A DNA stretch of 64,000 nt, from contig JAVYNU010000002.1 in assembly GCA_038735125.1 (NCBI GenBank), positions 98,816 through 162,815 of the forward strand, in the 5' to 3' direction. This stretch comes from Ignisphaera sp. (GTDB taxonomy: Archaea; Thermoproteota; Thermoprotei_A; Sulfolobales; Ignisphaeraceae). This document shows positions 28,355 to 37,209 of this stretch, piece after piece. How positions within the stretch are numbered: position 1 is the first letter of the stretch; each line of letters opens with the position of its first letter. The position numbers were made by a program, and so were the translations under genes. The notes below the pieces were generated by a model. It was not told where the DNA came from and did not search any database. It saw only the letters and a list, made by a program, of their open reading frames with translations.

Positions 28355-28404
28355 ATGATGATAGAGGCCGCGATTTGAATTGTGATAACAGCTATACGCA
28401 CTGA
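28355..28404 (+). ncRNA. C/D box sRNA candidate 2 (plus)
   Basis: C box ATGATGA (28355-28361; an overlapping GTGATGA begins at 28352), 13-base spacer, D' box TTGA (28375-28378), three bases, C' box GTGATAA (28382-28388, one mismatch), 12-base spacer, D box CTGA (28401-28404). The size of about 50 bases and the 12-13 base guide spacers fit archaeal C/D sRNAs. The weaker D' and C' boxes make it the least certain of the cluster. Confidence 0.6.
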
Positions 28405-28455
28405 TAAACATTTTATACATATACATATTTTTTGTGTTTTTGATGCAAAATTTTG

Positions 28456-28505
28456 ATGATGATCCTCCACCGCTGTTGATTGATGATAGGAGAGAATTGC
28501 GCTGA
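28456..28505 (+). ncRNA. C/D box sRNA candidate 3 (plus)
   Basis: C box ATGATGA (28456-28462), 13-base spacer, D' box TTGA (28476-28479), one base, C' box TGATGA (28481-28486), 15-base spacer, D box CTGA (28502-28505). An AT-rich TATA-like tract lies about 30-45 bases upstream (28420-28437). The guide spacers are richer in G and C than the surroundings, as expected for hyperthermophile guide RNAs. Confidence 0.7.
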
Positions 28506-28558
28506 TATAATCGATGCTAACTTTCTGTGTCTTATTTGGCTTAGTAGAGAATATGTTG

Positions 28559-28608
28559 TCAGTGAACTCGGCCATCATCACTGATCAGAGCGGCGATCTT
28601 ATCATCAC
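28559..28608 (-). ncRNA. C/D box sRNA candidate 4 (minus)
   Basis: A textbook arrangement on the minus strand: C box GTGATGA (28608-28602), 13-base spacer, D' box CTGA (28588-28585), three bases, C' box GTGATGA (28581-28575), 12-base spacer, D box CTGA (28562-28559). All four boxes are perfect. Both spacers are GC-rich guide candidates. The strongest member of the cluster. Confidence 0.82.
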
Positions 28609-28704
28609 TTGGTGTAGATGTTTCGATCTCTATTGCTGTTTTTAGACTAGAAGAGATAAACTATATATATGTGTTTACATGGTTGCGTATACTGGAGGGA
28701 AGAT

Positions 28705-29601
28705 ATGCAGGCTGTGAATATCTTTCAGTTAGTTGAAAGGGTTGGGAAACAATGTAGTCTAGTGGTACTGATTGTTCTTATAGGAATTGCATTGCATGCA
28801 TCAATTCAGAGTCTGTATGGCCAGGTCATATATTCCAATGACTATGTTTTTATACCGCCAAAGTCTTTTGTAAGGTTTCAGATTAGGCTAAATCCACTAG
28901 ATAGTGTGGTTGGCACAATAAAGAGTAGAGCTACATGTACAGTCGATTTTTGTATAGATGTAGCTGGAATTGTTTTGGATCCGCAGAATTATCCTGTGGC
29001 CATTTTTAGAATTAATGCAACTAGGCAGCAAACAACATTCTCTATTAAGACTATGGCGGGCGGCAACTATACCATTATACTAATGAATCTCATATCTTAT
29101 GAGGCATATGTGAGCATAAGCCTAGAGAGGGTTAGCGGCTTAAATGCCACTACACCCCAAGTCCTTATACCAACTACAACAATTACAGCGACAACAACAC
29201 TTCTATCAACAGTAACCCTCACACAGCTATCCCCCACCACAACAACATCAACAGTGTGGGCTCTTCTTTTACAACCAACAACAGTTACTGTGGAGCGTAT
29301 TACACCAACAACAGTGCAGCAAGTATCAACCTACATCAGCTTAATTACCTTAACACAGAGAGAAACTGTTCAAGCCCCATCACAGCAAACAGCTACACAA
29401 TTTGCGACAGTTACTACAACAAAAACTGTGTCATCCCAAGAAACTGTTTTAACAACAATCCTCTCTACAGCAACACTGGAAAAGGTTCCTCAGAACACCA
29501 TGAGTATTATATATGCGTTGGTGGGAGGCATAATCATAGCTATAGCACTGCTTCTATGGTGCTACACCAACGGATTCAAAATCTTTAGAAAAGCAACTTA
29601 G
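28705..29601 (+). CDS. Secreted, membrane-anchored protein with Thr-rich stalk
   Basis: About 298 residues: N-terminal signal/anchor helix (about 18-40), a folded outer domain with Cys pairs (ATCTVDFCIDV) and an LDPQNYPVAIF segment, a long Thr/Gln-rich stalk (about 155-262) and a C-terminal membrane helix with a short basic tail. The layout is that of crenarchaeal surface proteins held above the S-layer. I chose ATG 28705 because GGAGGGAAG lies just before it; an upstream ATG at 28669 would add 12 residues. No family is recognised for the outer domain. Confidence 0.65.
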   Translation: MQAVNIFQLVERVGKQCSLVVLIVLIGIALHASIQSLYGQVIYSNDYVFIPPKSFVRFQIRLNPLDSVVGTIKSRATCTVDFCIDVAGIVLDPQNYPVAIFRINATRQQTTFSIKTMAGGNYTIILMNLISYEAYVSISLERVSGLNATTPQVLIPTTTITATTTLLSTVTLTQLSPTTTTSTVWALLLQPTTVTVERITPTTVQQVSTYISLITLTQRETVQAPSQQTATQFATVTTTKTVSSQETVLTTILSTATLEKVPQNTMSIIYALVGGIIIAIALLLWCYTNGFKIFRKAT

Positions 29602-29676
29602 CCCACTATACAACACCAAGGAATTTTCCACAGCTCTTAAACCTCATGTCTATGCAAAAAACTGAAATTACCTTGC

Positions 29677-29725
29677 TCAGCACACGACTGTTCAATCATC
29701 ACTCAACCTGACGTGCACTCATCAT
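29677..29725 (-). ncRNA. C/D box sRNA candidate 5 (minus)
   Basis: On the minus strand: C box ATGATGA (29725-29719), 12-base spacer, D' box TTGA (29706-29703), immediately C' box GTGATGA (29702-29696), 15-base spacer, D box CTGA (29680-29677). A T/A-rich CAAAAGTTTTTG promoter-like tract lies about 25-40 bases upstream on the same strand. The zero-base D'-C' gap is short for the class, so somewhat less certain than candidate 4. It occupies the gap between the surface protein gene and the TusA-like gene. Confidence 0.65.
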
Positions 29726-29827
29726 CAAAAGCTTTTTTCGCAAACAAGGCAAAAACTTTTGTTTCCTCAACAAATATCTATGTAATAGTGTTAACTCCTG
29801 GGTTTCGATGGTGGGGTCTGCCATGGT

Positions 29828-30091
29828 GTGGTGAGGAGGTTGAGAACCAAGGAAATAGATTTGAGGGGTGTGCCAAGCTCTTGCAATTCGCATCCCATAG
29901 CTGTTTTAGTAAATAGCTTGCGTAGTATTTCTAGAGAGGAGGTCGAGGAGATCAGAATCATATTCAATGCAAGCGACATACCTGTGAATCTTCTTCGCTT
30001 TTTCCTATCTAGAGAGGGCTTCACAGTAGTAGAGTTAGTGTACTTTGACAAAAATGCTGTAGTTGCTATAGCTAGAAAACATGGGAGATAA
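29828..30091 (+). CDS. TusA-like sulfur-carrier family protein
   Basis: 87 residues with the TusA/SirA pattern: EIDLRGVPSSC near residues 9-19 corresponds to the DLRGxxCP motif, and the beta-alpha-beta layout (IRIIFNASDI ... LLRFFLSREGFTVVEL) follows. In TusA the Cys before Pro carries persulfide sulfur; here the Cys is present but the Pro is two residues further on (SSCNSHP), so activity is uncertain. GTG 29828 is taken as start; GTG 29831 or TTG 29843 would also keep the motif. No sulfur-relay partner is adjacent. Confidence 0.55.
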   Translation: MVRRLRTKEIDLRGVPSSCNSHPIAVLVNSLRSISREEVEEIRIIFNASDIPVNLLRFFLSREGFTVVELVYFDKNAVVAIARKHGR

Positions 30092-30155
30092 CAAATAATT
30101 AGTCTAAATATTAAAAACCCTTTCTATGCAAAATGTGCATGTAAAGGGGGTGCCA

Positions 30156-31370
30156 ATGAACGGCAAGAGATTGGTTCTCATGTTGGCTGGTTTAATAGCT
30201 ATTCTCGTATCTAGTTGGAGAATGAATATCTCGATATTCTATTCACATCTAATGAGCTACTATAGCATTGGCGCTGTTACACTGCTGTCCCTAGGTCCTA
30301 TGCTATCGGGTGTGGCATCTGTGTTCTCATCTTATCTTCTTGGTGGTCTATACGATAGGAGGGGGCCCTCGGTTGTTATTTACATAGGTGCTTTAACACA
30401 GCTTCTATCAGCCTTTGTATTTTACCCCATGAAGTTTTTCTCATGGGGTTTATCTATGTGGATGTGGTATGCGGGAAATGTTGTGGCTGGCCTTGGCGCA
30501 ACAGCTCTAGTGTTGAGCGTTAATCCCGCTCTGCTAATGTCATTCTCTGACAAACCTGCCATTGCCTTGGCTATTGCCCAAAGCGCTAGCTATCTAGCTC
30601 TGACTATGTGGTCTCCTATAATATCTGCAATGATAGAGGTGTTTGACGTGTTTGAAGTATTTCTTGCTCTATCAATAGTATCGTTTATAGCAATGATTGT
30701 TTGCGGCATTATATACTCTAGACAAAGCCTATATAGAGATTCTGTAAAAGGGTCTTCGACAACCTTTGCAAAAATCCCGGCAACATTCATATTCTTACTT
30801 GCTCCAATATTCTTCATAGCTATGTCATCCACTATACTCCTCCAGTTCCTAGCACCTATAACAACAGATTTCTGCAAGAACCTGGGCATGGATAGCACTA
30901 CTATATCTAGAAGCTATGTACCAATGGTCATGAGCGTATCGGGTGTGCTGCAAAGTGTAGGAGCCTTTGCATGGGGGTTTATAGCTATGCGCCTAGGTGT
31001 TTTAGAGACTCTCCCACTGCTATACGCTGTAGAAGCAGCATCAATGTTTTTAGCGATAAGCTTTACCAAACATAGCATAGAGGCGGTAGTTTCAATGATT
31101 TGGCTGAGATTTCTAGCATTTGGCGGAGAACCAGTTGCACATATGCTTCTAATACCAAAGCTGTTTGGACAAAACAACATGGGGAAACTACTGGGTATAC
31201 AAACATCAGTTGTAATGGCAGCATCCATAGCTGGTCCACTAATAGGAGGTTTAGCCAGGGACTTAACAGGCTCATTCATTACAACAGCTCTCCTCTCAGC
31301 AATATTCTCAATAATAGCAGCGGTAATAGCTATAGCAATAAACATTTTAATAAAGAAAAGAAGCAAATAG
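30156..31370 (+). CDS. MFS transporter, oxalate/formate antiporter-like
   Basis: About 404 residues with 12 predicted membrane helices and the MFS loop 2-3 motif (GGLYDRRGPSVVIY), repeated weakly in the second half (WGFIAMRLGVLETLPLL). The layout resembles the OFA group that exchanges organic acids. I chose ATG 30156 because AAGGGGGTG lies six bases before it; an ATG at 30126 is in frame upstream. Substrate not predictable; export of fermentation acids would suit the organism. Confidence 0.8.
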   Translation: MNGKRLVLMLAGLIAILVSSWRMNISIFYSHLMSYYSIGAVTLLSLGPMLSGVASVFSSYLLGGLYDRRGPSVVIYIGALTQLLSAFVFYPMKFFSWGLSMWMWYAGNVVAGLGATALVLSVNPALLMSFSDKPAIALAIAQSASYLALTMWSPIISAMIEVFDVFEVFLALSIVSFIAMIVCGIIYSRQSLYRDSVKGSSTTFAKIPATFIFLLAPIFFIAMSSTILLQFLAPITTDFCKNLGMDSTTISRSYVPMVMSVSGVLQSVGAFAWGFIAMRLGVLETLPLLYAVEAASMFLAISFTKHSIEAVVSMIWLRFLAFGGEPVAHMLLIPKLFGQNNMGKLLGIQTSVVMAASIAGPLIGGLARDLTGSFITTALLSAIFSIIAAVIAIAINILIKKRSK

Positions 31371-31537
31371 CTCCAAACACAAAAAACATTGCTTTTAGCA
31401 TTGCTGCCCCTACCCCAATTAAAAAACAGAGAGGTCAGAATCTTTCAGCTAGACACATAAAATGTTTCGAAAACACATTACCCTTCCCTGATTTTGGAAT
31501 CCTTTGGAAAGAGTTGTTGCATTGCCTATGACAGGCT

Positions 31538-32815
31538 TTACCCATATATACAAACTGGGCACATATCTTTACACCCGGTGGATCCCCTCGGACTTGGTGG
31601 CGGTGAGCCAAGCCACCAACAAACACGTGTATTGCCAACAATAGGTAGCCCAGTTGTTCTATTTACAGCCATTTTTGCCCCAGCACAGTAGGTTATGTAT
31701 ATCGGTGGGAGTATGCCTACAATAAGCACATATTTTCCATAAGCCTCTCCTTCAACTGTCGATGCAGTTAGATATACTTTGTGATAACAGTCAGATACAA
31801 GCATTGTTGGGGTATAGGATTTGCATTCACTTCTGTCTATAGCCGATACTATCACCCCTATTACTGGAGACCAATAAGTTTCTATTCTGAGTATGGTCTC
31901 GGCATAGACTATGGAGCCTGTTGCTATCTGGGACCTTAGCTCATATAGAACTGGTCCCGGGGCCATTGCGGGATCAATGTTGATGCCATCGATAGTTGTA
32001 TATTCTTTGCCAAGACTATTCAAATCAAGTTTATAGCGATAGACAATAAGCTTCTCTACAACCTCTGTGGGGATGCCAAGCCTCTCAATATCGTTTTCTG
32101 TGATGTTGAGCCTTGATTTCACTTCATCCCTAATGCTCCGCCTATTCTCTAGAACAATTTCTCGACTATAAACAAGGTATCTAGCTGCAGAGATGCTGAC
32201 AACCCTACTGCCATTGAATTTGGCAACATATATCGATATACCGCTACCATTTTTAAGAACCAGAAATGCTATTGCCTCATCGCTTGGAACCCTATAAATC
32301 TTAACACATTCCTCGCTACTGCATCTCTCCTTAACAGGTGTATGCCTAATTATCCTCAATATTATTGTGTATAGATGCTGCTCATCAATATTGACGCTAA
32401 TGCCAACTCTCTGCCTAAGGGAATGCGCAATAGCATAGGCATAGTTGTTTGGGACAGGAACTATGGATGTTCTTAAATAGATCCTGTCGATCCACGAACC
32501 ATTGGTTCCACCATAGATCATCATCTCCCTGGAGAACACACCAGTCCCGTTACAATACTTACCAGGTATAATAATACAATCCTTATGATCATATGTACAA
32601 GTGGCGCAACTAAACAAATTCCCTATAAAGTCTCTTATAGAGTTCTTCAGAAATCCTCCGATACTCTGCAATGAGGAGCTAAAACTATTCATAACATCAA
32701 TACTGTTTATCGCGAAATATCCAGGCGCAACACCATGTATTATTATTGCTACGGTAGCTACAAGGGCTGACACAACCAGTGTTCTATGCCCACGAAAGAT
32801 TGTGGTAAGAGCCAT
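31538..32815 (-). CDS. Secreted or membrane-anchored cysteine-containing protein, unknown family
   Basis: 425 residues. A hydrophobic N-terminal helix (about 12-35) acts as signal or anchor; the rest is hydrophilic with several N-glycosylation sequons and paired cysteines (CATCTYDHKDC, CSSEECVK, and C-terminal CKDMCPVC) that look like disulfides or a metal site. I recognise no family or catalytic motif. It faces an NfeD-type protease gene across a 292-base AT-rich gap and converges with the MFS gene. Confidence 0.65.
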   Translation of the reverse strand: MALTTIFRGHRTLVVSALVATVAIIIHGVAPGYFAINSIDVMNSFSSSLQSIGGFLKNSIRDFIGNLFSCATCTYDHKDCIIIPGKYCNGTGVFSREMMIYGGTNGSWIDRIYLRTSIVPVPNNYAYAIAHSLRQRVGISVNIDEQHLYTIILRIIRHTPVKERCSSEECVKIYRVPSDEAIAFLVLKNGSGISIYVAKFNGSRVVSISAARYLVYSREIVLENRRSIRDEVKSRLNITENDIERLGIPTEVVEKLIVYRYKLDLNSLGKEYTTIDGINIDPAMAPGPVLYELRSQIATGSIVYAETILRIETYWSPVIGVIVSAIDRSECKSYTPTMLVSDCYHKVYLTASTVEGEAYGKYVLIVGILPPIYITYCAGAKMAVNRTTGLPIVGNTRVCWWLGSPPPSPRGSTGCKDMCPVCIYG

Positions 32816-33107
32816 CTGCTCACCTCATAATATAATGTATAGCTGAGCAAGCTTTTTTTTTAACGGTGGAAAACAATGTTTATAGAGTGTACCAGTAATA
32901 CTCAGTTCAATAATTTATAATCATTTATTATCATTCTACATTGGATTGCAAATTAATTTTCGCTGTTCTCATAGCCATAAAGTTTTATGCTCGATCCAAC
33001 ATAGTGTACACCATAAAGTATTATAAGTTTTTGTTTTGTGAGAACAGATTGATAAAGTAAATAGTGTAGCTCGATAAATGGAGTCGAAATGATTTAGGGT
33101 GTATGCT

Positions 33108-34340
33108 ATGGCTGTTTCAAGGGTTTTTGTAATAGCTGTTTTGGTTGTTTTAGGTTATCTAGCCTCTTTAGTCTCTATAGCGTTTGCTGGGGATTCTAAT
33201 GCTGTTTTTGTTGATCTGGCTATGAATGTAGATGGTGGTGCATTGACTTTTCTTCAGAGGGTTTTTAGGGATGCTGGTGATAGGGTTGTTATTCTGGGTA
33301 TCAATAGCTATGGTGGGTATCTATCTGTTGCTGACGAGATTGTTAATACAATTGTTGAGAGAAACATAACTTGCTATGCGTGGGTCCCCCCAGGTGGATA
33401 TGCTGTCTCAGCTGCATCTATGGTTGCATTGGCTTGCAGAGGTATTTTCATGGGCTCTGGCTCTGTTATTGGCGATGCTATTCCCCAGCCATCTGACAAG
33501 AAAACAGTTGAGTATGTAGCTGCCAGGTTCAGGTCTTTGGCTCAGAGGCTCTTCGGCAACAATGCGACTCTTGTTATGGTTGCAGAGTCTATGGTTAGAG
33601 AGGGAAAGACTCTAACAGCTGATGAGGCTATATCGATTGGTTTTGCTAGAAGAGCTGACTCTCTAGAGGAGGTTGAAAAAGCTATTGGAGTCTCTGTCTC
33701 GGGTGTGTTTAGACCTGGTTTATGGGATAGGCTAGTCTCTGTATTTTCACTGCCAATAGTGTCTATGATTCTTCTAGTCTCTGGAGCTATTTTGGTTGTG
33801 GCTGAGATTCTGACAGCTGGTTTCCAGGGATATGCAGTAGCTGGCGCAATACTTATTTCCCTATCTCTCTACTCAATGAATATTATACCCCCAGACATAT
33901 TTGCATTGATAATAGCTGTTTCAGGGGCTACACTATTAGCAGTAGAGATGTTCACACCTGGGTTCGGCTTATTCGGGGTTAGTGGTATAGCACTACTCGT
34001 TATTGGAGCTGCCTACCAGATCTATCTAACACCCCCACAGCTGCTTACCCAAGCTGTCTACATAGTTATTGGAGGCTTGGCAACAATATCATCTATAATG
34101 GTTTTTGCAGCGTATAAAGCTGTTGAAACCGCTAGGAGAAGAAGACCATCTTTGGAGCAACAGCTTCTATCCTCTATAGGCATCGCCAAAACAGATATTG
34201 GTGAAACAAGCCCTGGCGTTGTCTATGTACTTGGCGAGGATTGGACAGCATACTCTGTTAGGGGGGCTATACCAGCAGGCTCTAGAGTGAGGGTAGTTAG
34301 GGTCGATGGTCTAAAGCTATATGTCGAGAAAATTGATTAG
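33108..34340 (+). CDS. NfeD/ClpP-class membrane serine protease (1510-N type)
   Basis: About 410 residues. A signal helix (about 5-28) leads into a ClpP-like domain: LGINSYGGYLSVADEI, then PPGGYAVSAASMVALA holding the probable nucleophilic Ser, and a later Lys (SDKKTVEYV) in the position of the catalytic dyad Lys. Four hydrophobic helices and a C-terminal NfeD OB-like domain (about 340-410) follow. Archaeal relatives cut the C-terminal hydrophobic tail of stomatins; a slipin gene follows 47 bases downstream, as in Pyrococcus. ATG 33108 is preceded by an AGGGTG ribosome-binding site; GTG 33099 is the longer option. Confidence 0.85.
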   Translation: MAVSRVFVIAVLVVLGYLASLVSIAFAGDSNAVFVDLAMNVDGGALTFLQRVFRDAGDRVVILGINSYGGYLSVADEIVNTIVERNITCYAWVPPGGYAVSAASMVALACRGIFMGSGSVIGDAIPQPSDKKTVEYVAARFRSLAQRLFGNNATLVMVAESMVREGKTLTADEAISIGFARRADSLEEVEKAIGVSVSGVFRPGLWDRLVSVFSLPIVSMILLVSGAILVVAEILTAGFQGYAVAGAILISLSLYSMNIIPPDIFALIIAVSGATLLAVEMFTPGFGLFGVSGIALLVIGAAYQIYLTPPQLLTQAVYIVIGGLATISSIMVFAAYKAVETARRRRPSLEQQLLSSIGIAKTDIGETSPGVVYVLGEDWTAYSVRGAIPAGSRVRVVRVDGLKLYVEKID

Positions 34341-34387
34341 AAAAGCATTTATTTTACAGCCAAAAACTATGTGTTTTGGTGGCAGAT

Positions 34388-35251
34388 ATGGATGTGGTCT
34401 CAATCTTTCTACTAATACTGTTTTTGATAATTATACTAGCAATTGTGGTTCCAAGGATAAAGGTTGTGCCAGAGTATAGAAGATTGGTTGTGTTTAGGCT
34501 TGGTAAACTTGTTGGTGTTAAGGGGCCTGGAATAGTCTTTTTGATACCCATAATAGACACTGGTGTAACAATCGACTTGAGGGAGTTTGTAATTGATATC
34601 CCTCCACAGACATGCATAACAAAGGATAATGCGCCAGTAGATGTTGATCTGCTTGTCTATATGAAGATATTCGATCCTATAAAAGCAGTTACAGCAGTTC
34701 AAAACTATGTTAATGCGGCTACAGGTATAGCAATAACCACTCTAAGGGCTATAATAGGCGATATGCTTTTAGATGATGTGCTTGCAAAAAGAGAGTACAT
34801 AAACTCTACTCTTAGGGCTAGGCTAGATGAGGTCACAGATAGATGGGGGATAAAAGTAACATCAGTTGAGATAAAAGAGATTAAACCGCCAAAGGAGGTT
34901 CAAGAGGCGATGATAAAGCAGATGGCGGCTGAAAGAAATAGGAGGGCTATGATAGCTGAGGCCGATGGCAAGAGAACAGCGGCTATTCTAGAGGCTGAGG
35001 GCCAGAGAGAGGCAATGATAAAGAAGGGTGAGGGAGAGAAACAGTACCAGATACTTGTGGCAGAGGGAAGGGCGAAGGCACTTGAGCTGATAAACGAGGC
35101 GGCGGCGAAGCTAGGGCCAAACGCCATTCTGCTTCAGTATCTAGAGGCGCTCAAATCGATAGCAGAAGCACCATCTACGAAGATAGTCATTCCACTAGAG
35201 CTGCTAACAGCACTAACAAAGATGGTTGGCAGAGGCGAGCAAAGAGAATGA
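34388..35251 (+). CDS. Slipin (stomatin/prohibitin, SPFH family)
   Basis: About 287 residues: a membrane anchor (residues 4-24), then the SPFH domain starting VVPEYRRLVVFRLGKLVG, a long charged helix with coiled-coil character (KQMAAERNRRAMIAEAD) and a hydrophobic C terminus (AILLQYLEALKSIAEA) that is the known cleavage region in homologues. Partner of the NfeD protease directly upstream; together they form a membrane quality-control unit. ATG 34388 is preceded by GGTGG five bases away; TTG 34376 is an in-frame alternative. Confidence 0.9.
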   Translation: MDVVSIFLLILFLIIILAIVVPRIKVVPEYRRLVVFRLGKLVGVKGPGIVFLIPIIDTGVTIDLREFVIDIPPQTCITKDNAPVDVDLLVYMKIFDPIKAVTAVQNYVNAATGIAITTLRAIIGDMLLDDVLAKREYINSTLRARLDEVTDRWGIKVTSVEIKEIKPPKEVQEAMIKQMAAERNRRAMIAEADGKRTAAILEAEGQREAMIKKGEGEKQYQILVAEGRAKALELINEAAAKLGPNAILLQYLEALKSIAEAPSTKIVIPLELLTALTKMVGRGEQRE

Positions 35252-35257
35252 GGCTAT

Positions 35258-35300
35258 AAAAAACATTTTTTATTAAATCAAATCATTTTTAAACATGGCA
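35258..35300. terminator. Bidirectional T-run terminator
   Basis: Between the convergent slipin (ends 35251) and rubredoxin-like (ends 35312) genes, T-runs are present on both strands (CATTTTTTATT on plus; GTTTTTTATAG on minus), as typical of archaeal termination. Assigned by position and composition. Confidence 0.45.
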
Positions 35301-35311
35301 TTCTATTGGGT

Positions 35312-35647
35312 TTAGCCCCACTTGCCCTTCTTCATATGGGTTTCAAGCTCAGCCATAATCTTCTGAATCATCGTTAAAGCGAACTCCTTCTCCTCATTTG
35401 CTATCTTAACACATGGTGGATCCAGATTATCTTGGATAATCTCTTCAGCAACAGCCTGAAGCTCTCTTAATAGTGATAGAGCCTTCATGTGGAGATAGTT
35501 AGTCTTTCTAGACCTTAGAACAAGCTGCTCTTCTTGTGGTGAAAGCTGTTTGAACTGTTCTTTGGGGGCGCCACACTTAGGACATTTCTCAGGGGGCTCT
35601 GGACCCTCATATACAAATCCACACACCTGGCATTTCCAGAGGGGCAT
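35312..35647 (-). CDS. Rubredoxin-like domain protein with helical tail
   Basis: 111 residues. Residues 1-30 form a rubredoxin-type iron site with Cys6, Cys9, Cys22 and Cys25 ([12 protein letters not shown] ... KCPKCGAP). The rest is helical and contains a conserved-looking [11 protein letters not shown]; it resembles a shortened rubrerythrin arranged with the rubredoxin part first. Likely an electron carrier in peroxide or oxygen defence. Transcribed opposite to the slipin gene; an upstream AT-rich region carries its promoter. Confidence 0.8.
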   Translation of the reverse strand: MPLWKCQVCGFVYEGPEPPEKCPKCGAPKEQFKQLSPQEEQLVLRSRKTNYLHMKALSLLRELQAVAEEIIQDNLDPPCVKIANEEKEFALTMIQKIMAELETHMKKGKWG

Positions 35648-35883
35648 GCAAGACCCCGTATATACTATGGCAAAGGCGACCTATATATAGATTTTCCTTT
35701 TGAAAAGATCCTTGTCTTAGAGCATAGATGTAAACATACAACTGTAAGGGCTTTATAAACGACTTGCGATGTTGTGTAAAAATGATGTGACGATGTAAAA
35801 CTCTTTATGGGTTTTTCATTGCGATTCACTATCGCTATTCTTATATTGCTCTCCAGCCATCTATTCTAATCGGTGCTTGACAC

Positions 35884-37209
35884 ATGTCAAGTTTGGATAT
35901 GAATAAAAAGGCAGAGCTAGTTAAAAACATGTTGAAGGCTATTCACAGAGGAGAGAGTGTAGAGGAGCTCAAGAAGAGGTTTGGAGATATACTTAAGCAG
36001 ATATCCCCATTTGAAATTCCTTTGATAGAGCAGCAACTTGTTGGCGAGGGCATATCAATTAACGATATTCTAAAGCTCTGTGATCTGCATGTAGAGCTGT
36101 TTAGAGAGTATCTTGCCAGTAGAGAGCTCTCAGACGTTCCAAAGGGCCATCCTGTAGACCTGCTCATGAGAGAGAATGAGTGGATATTGAAGCAGGCTGA
36201 GGCTCTTGGCCTCCAGTCCTCCATACTCTTAAGGGCTAGGGATGCTGACGAGGCTTTGAGGCAACTCTCAATACTAATGGACTTAGCTAGTAATCTAAGG
36301 GCTTTAAGAAGCCACTATAGAAAGGTGCAGATGCTCATATTTCCATATCTTGAGAGAAGGGGGATCATAGCAGTTCCAAGAGTTTTGTGGGGTAGAGAAG
36401 ACCAGATTATCGTAAAGCTCAGAAAGTTGTTTGATCTTGCCACAAAGGCTCGGAACAGCAGATCACTAGAGGATGTCAGAGCTGTTGGAGAGCTTGGAAT
36501 GGAGATTGCTAGAGAGATTGGAGAGCTTGTGTTTAGAGAAAACAAGATCCTGTTCCCAGCTGTGTGGGTGCTATTCACAGAGGGTGAGTGGGCTGCTATA
36601 TACGAGATTGCTAATAGGATTGGGTGGATAGTCGAGGCGAAAGACGGTGTTTGGAAGCCTGGCTCAAAACCGGTTTTGCCACATGAGCTAAAGCCTGTTG
36701 TAGAGCCACAGCAACTTGAGAAGCTCCCACAGGAGTTCAAGGATGTTGTCGCTAAAATGGGTTTGAAGCCAGATGATTACAATATTGTAGAGGAGAACGA
36801 TATAGATCTGGGTACGGGGTATCTAAATGTTGAGGAGATTAAGGCGCTACTCAAATCAATTCCAATCGAAATAACATATGCGGATAAAAATGATAGGGTA
36901 ACACTATTCAATGAAAGCAAACTGTTGAAGGGGTTCATAAGAACTGAGACCATTCTTGGTAGAAGAATAGAGTTTTGCCACCCACCAAGACTAGAGAAGT
37001 TGGTTAGGGAAACCGTGGATGAGCTGAAAGCCGGCAAAGCAGAGTATAGAGAGTTTTGGACTAGACAAGGAGACAGGATATTGAGAGTACTTATAGTCGC
37101 TGTCAAAAATGATAGGGGAGAGTATCTAGGAACTCTCGAGATAGTCGAAGACTTTACAGACGTTATAAACAATGTTGAGGAGATAAAGAAGAAGATAGTG
37201 GTTCTATAA
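35884..37209 (+). CDS. DUF438 / hemerythrin-like / PAS protein
   Basis: 441 residues. Residues about 8-75 match DUF438 (helical, with EVEELKKRF-type sequence and FEIPLIEQQLV). Residues about 95-235 are an HHE hemerythrin-like helical bundle with LRSHYRKVQMLIFPYLERRG and RENKILFPAVW carrying the His and Glu ligands. Residues about 305-430 are a PAS domain (ITYADKNDRVTLFNES ... GRRIEFCHP). Such proteins are suspected oxygen, NO or redox sensors. The HTH regulator gene starts on its stop codon (TAATG), so the pair probably forms one sensing-regulating unit. Sensor role is inferred. Confidence 0.8.
   Translation: MSSLDMNKKAELVKNMLKAIHRGESVEELKKRFGDILKQISPFEIPLIEQQLVGEGISINDILKLCDLHVELFREYLASRELSDVPKGHPVDLLMRENEWILKQAEALGLQSSILLRARDADEALRQLSILMDLASNLRALRSHYRKVQMLIFPYLERRGIIAVPRVLWGREDQIIVKLRKLFDLATKARNSRSLEDVRAVGELGMEIAREIGELVFRENKILFPAVWVLFTEGEWAAIYEIANRIGWIVEAKDGVWKPGSKPVLPHELKPVVEPQQLEKLPQEFKDVVAKMGLKPDDYNIVEENDIDLGTGYLNVEEIKALLKSIPIEITYADKNDRVTLFNESKLLKGFIRTETILGRRIEFCHPPRLEKLVRETVDELKAGKAEYREFWTRQGDRILRVLIVAVKNDRGEYLGTLEIVEDFTDVINNVEEIKKKIVVL

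Noticed and set aside
28336..28581. 81-residue minus-strand reading frame
   Set aside because: It lies across three C/D box sRNA candidates, has unnatural composition and no recognisable domain; the frame is a by-product of the repeated box sequences.
29256..29588. 110-residue plus-strand frame rich in Asn/Ser/Tyr
   Set aside because: Out-of-frame reading of the Thr-rich stalk of the surface protein gene.
35775..35815. ATGATGTGACGATG repeat before the DUF438 gene
   Set aside because: C-box-like strings without any D box; better explained as leader sequence.
36315..36740. 141-residue minus-strand frame
   Set aside because: Ser-rich antisense shadow of the DUF438/hemerythrin gene; no domain.
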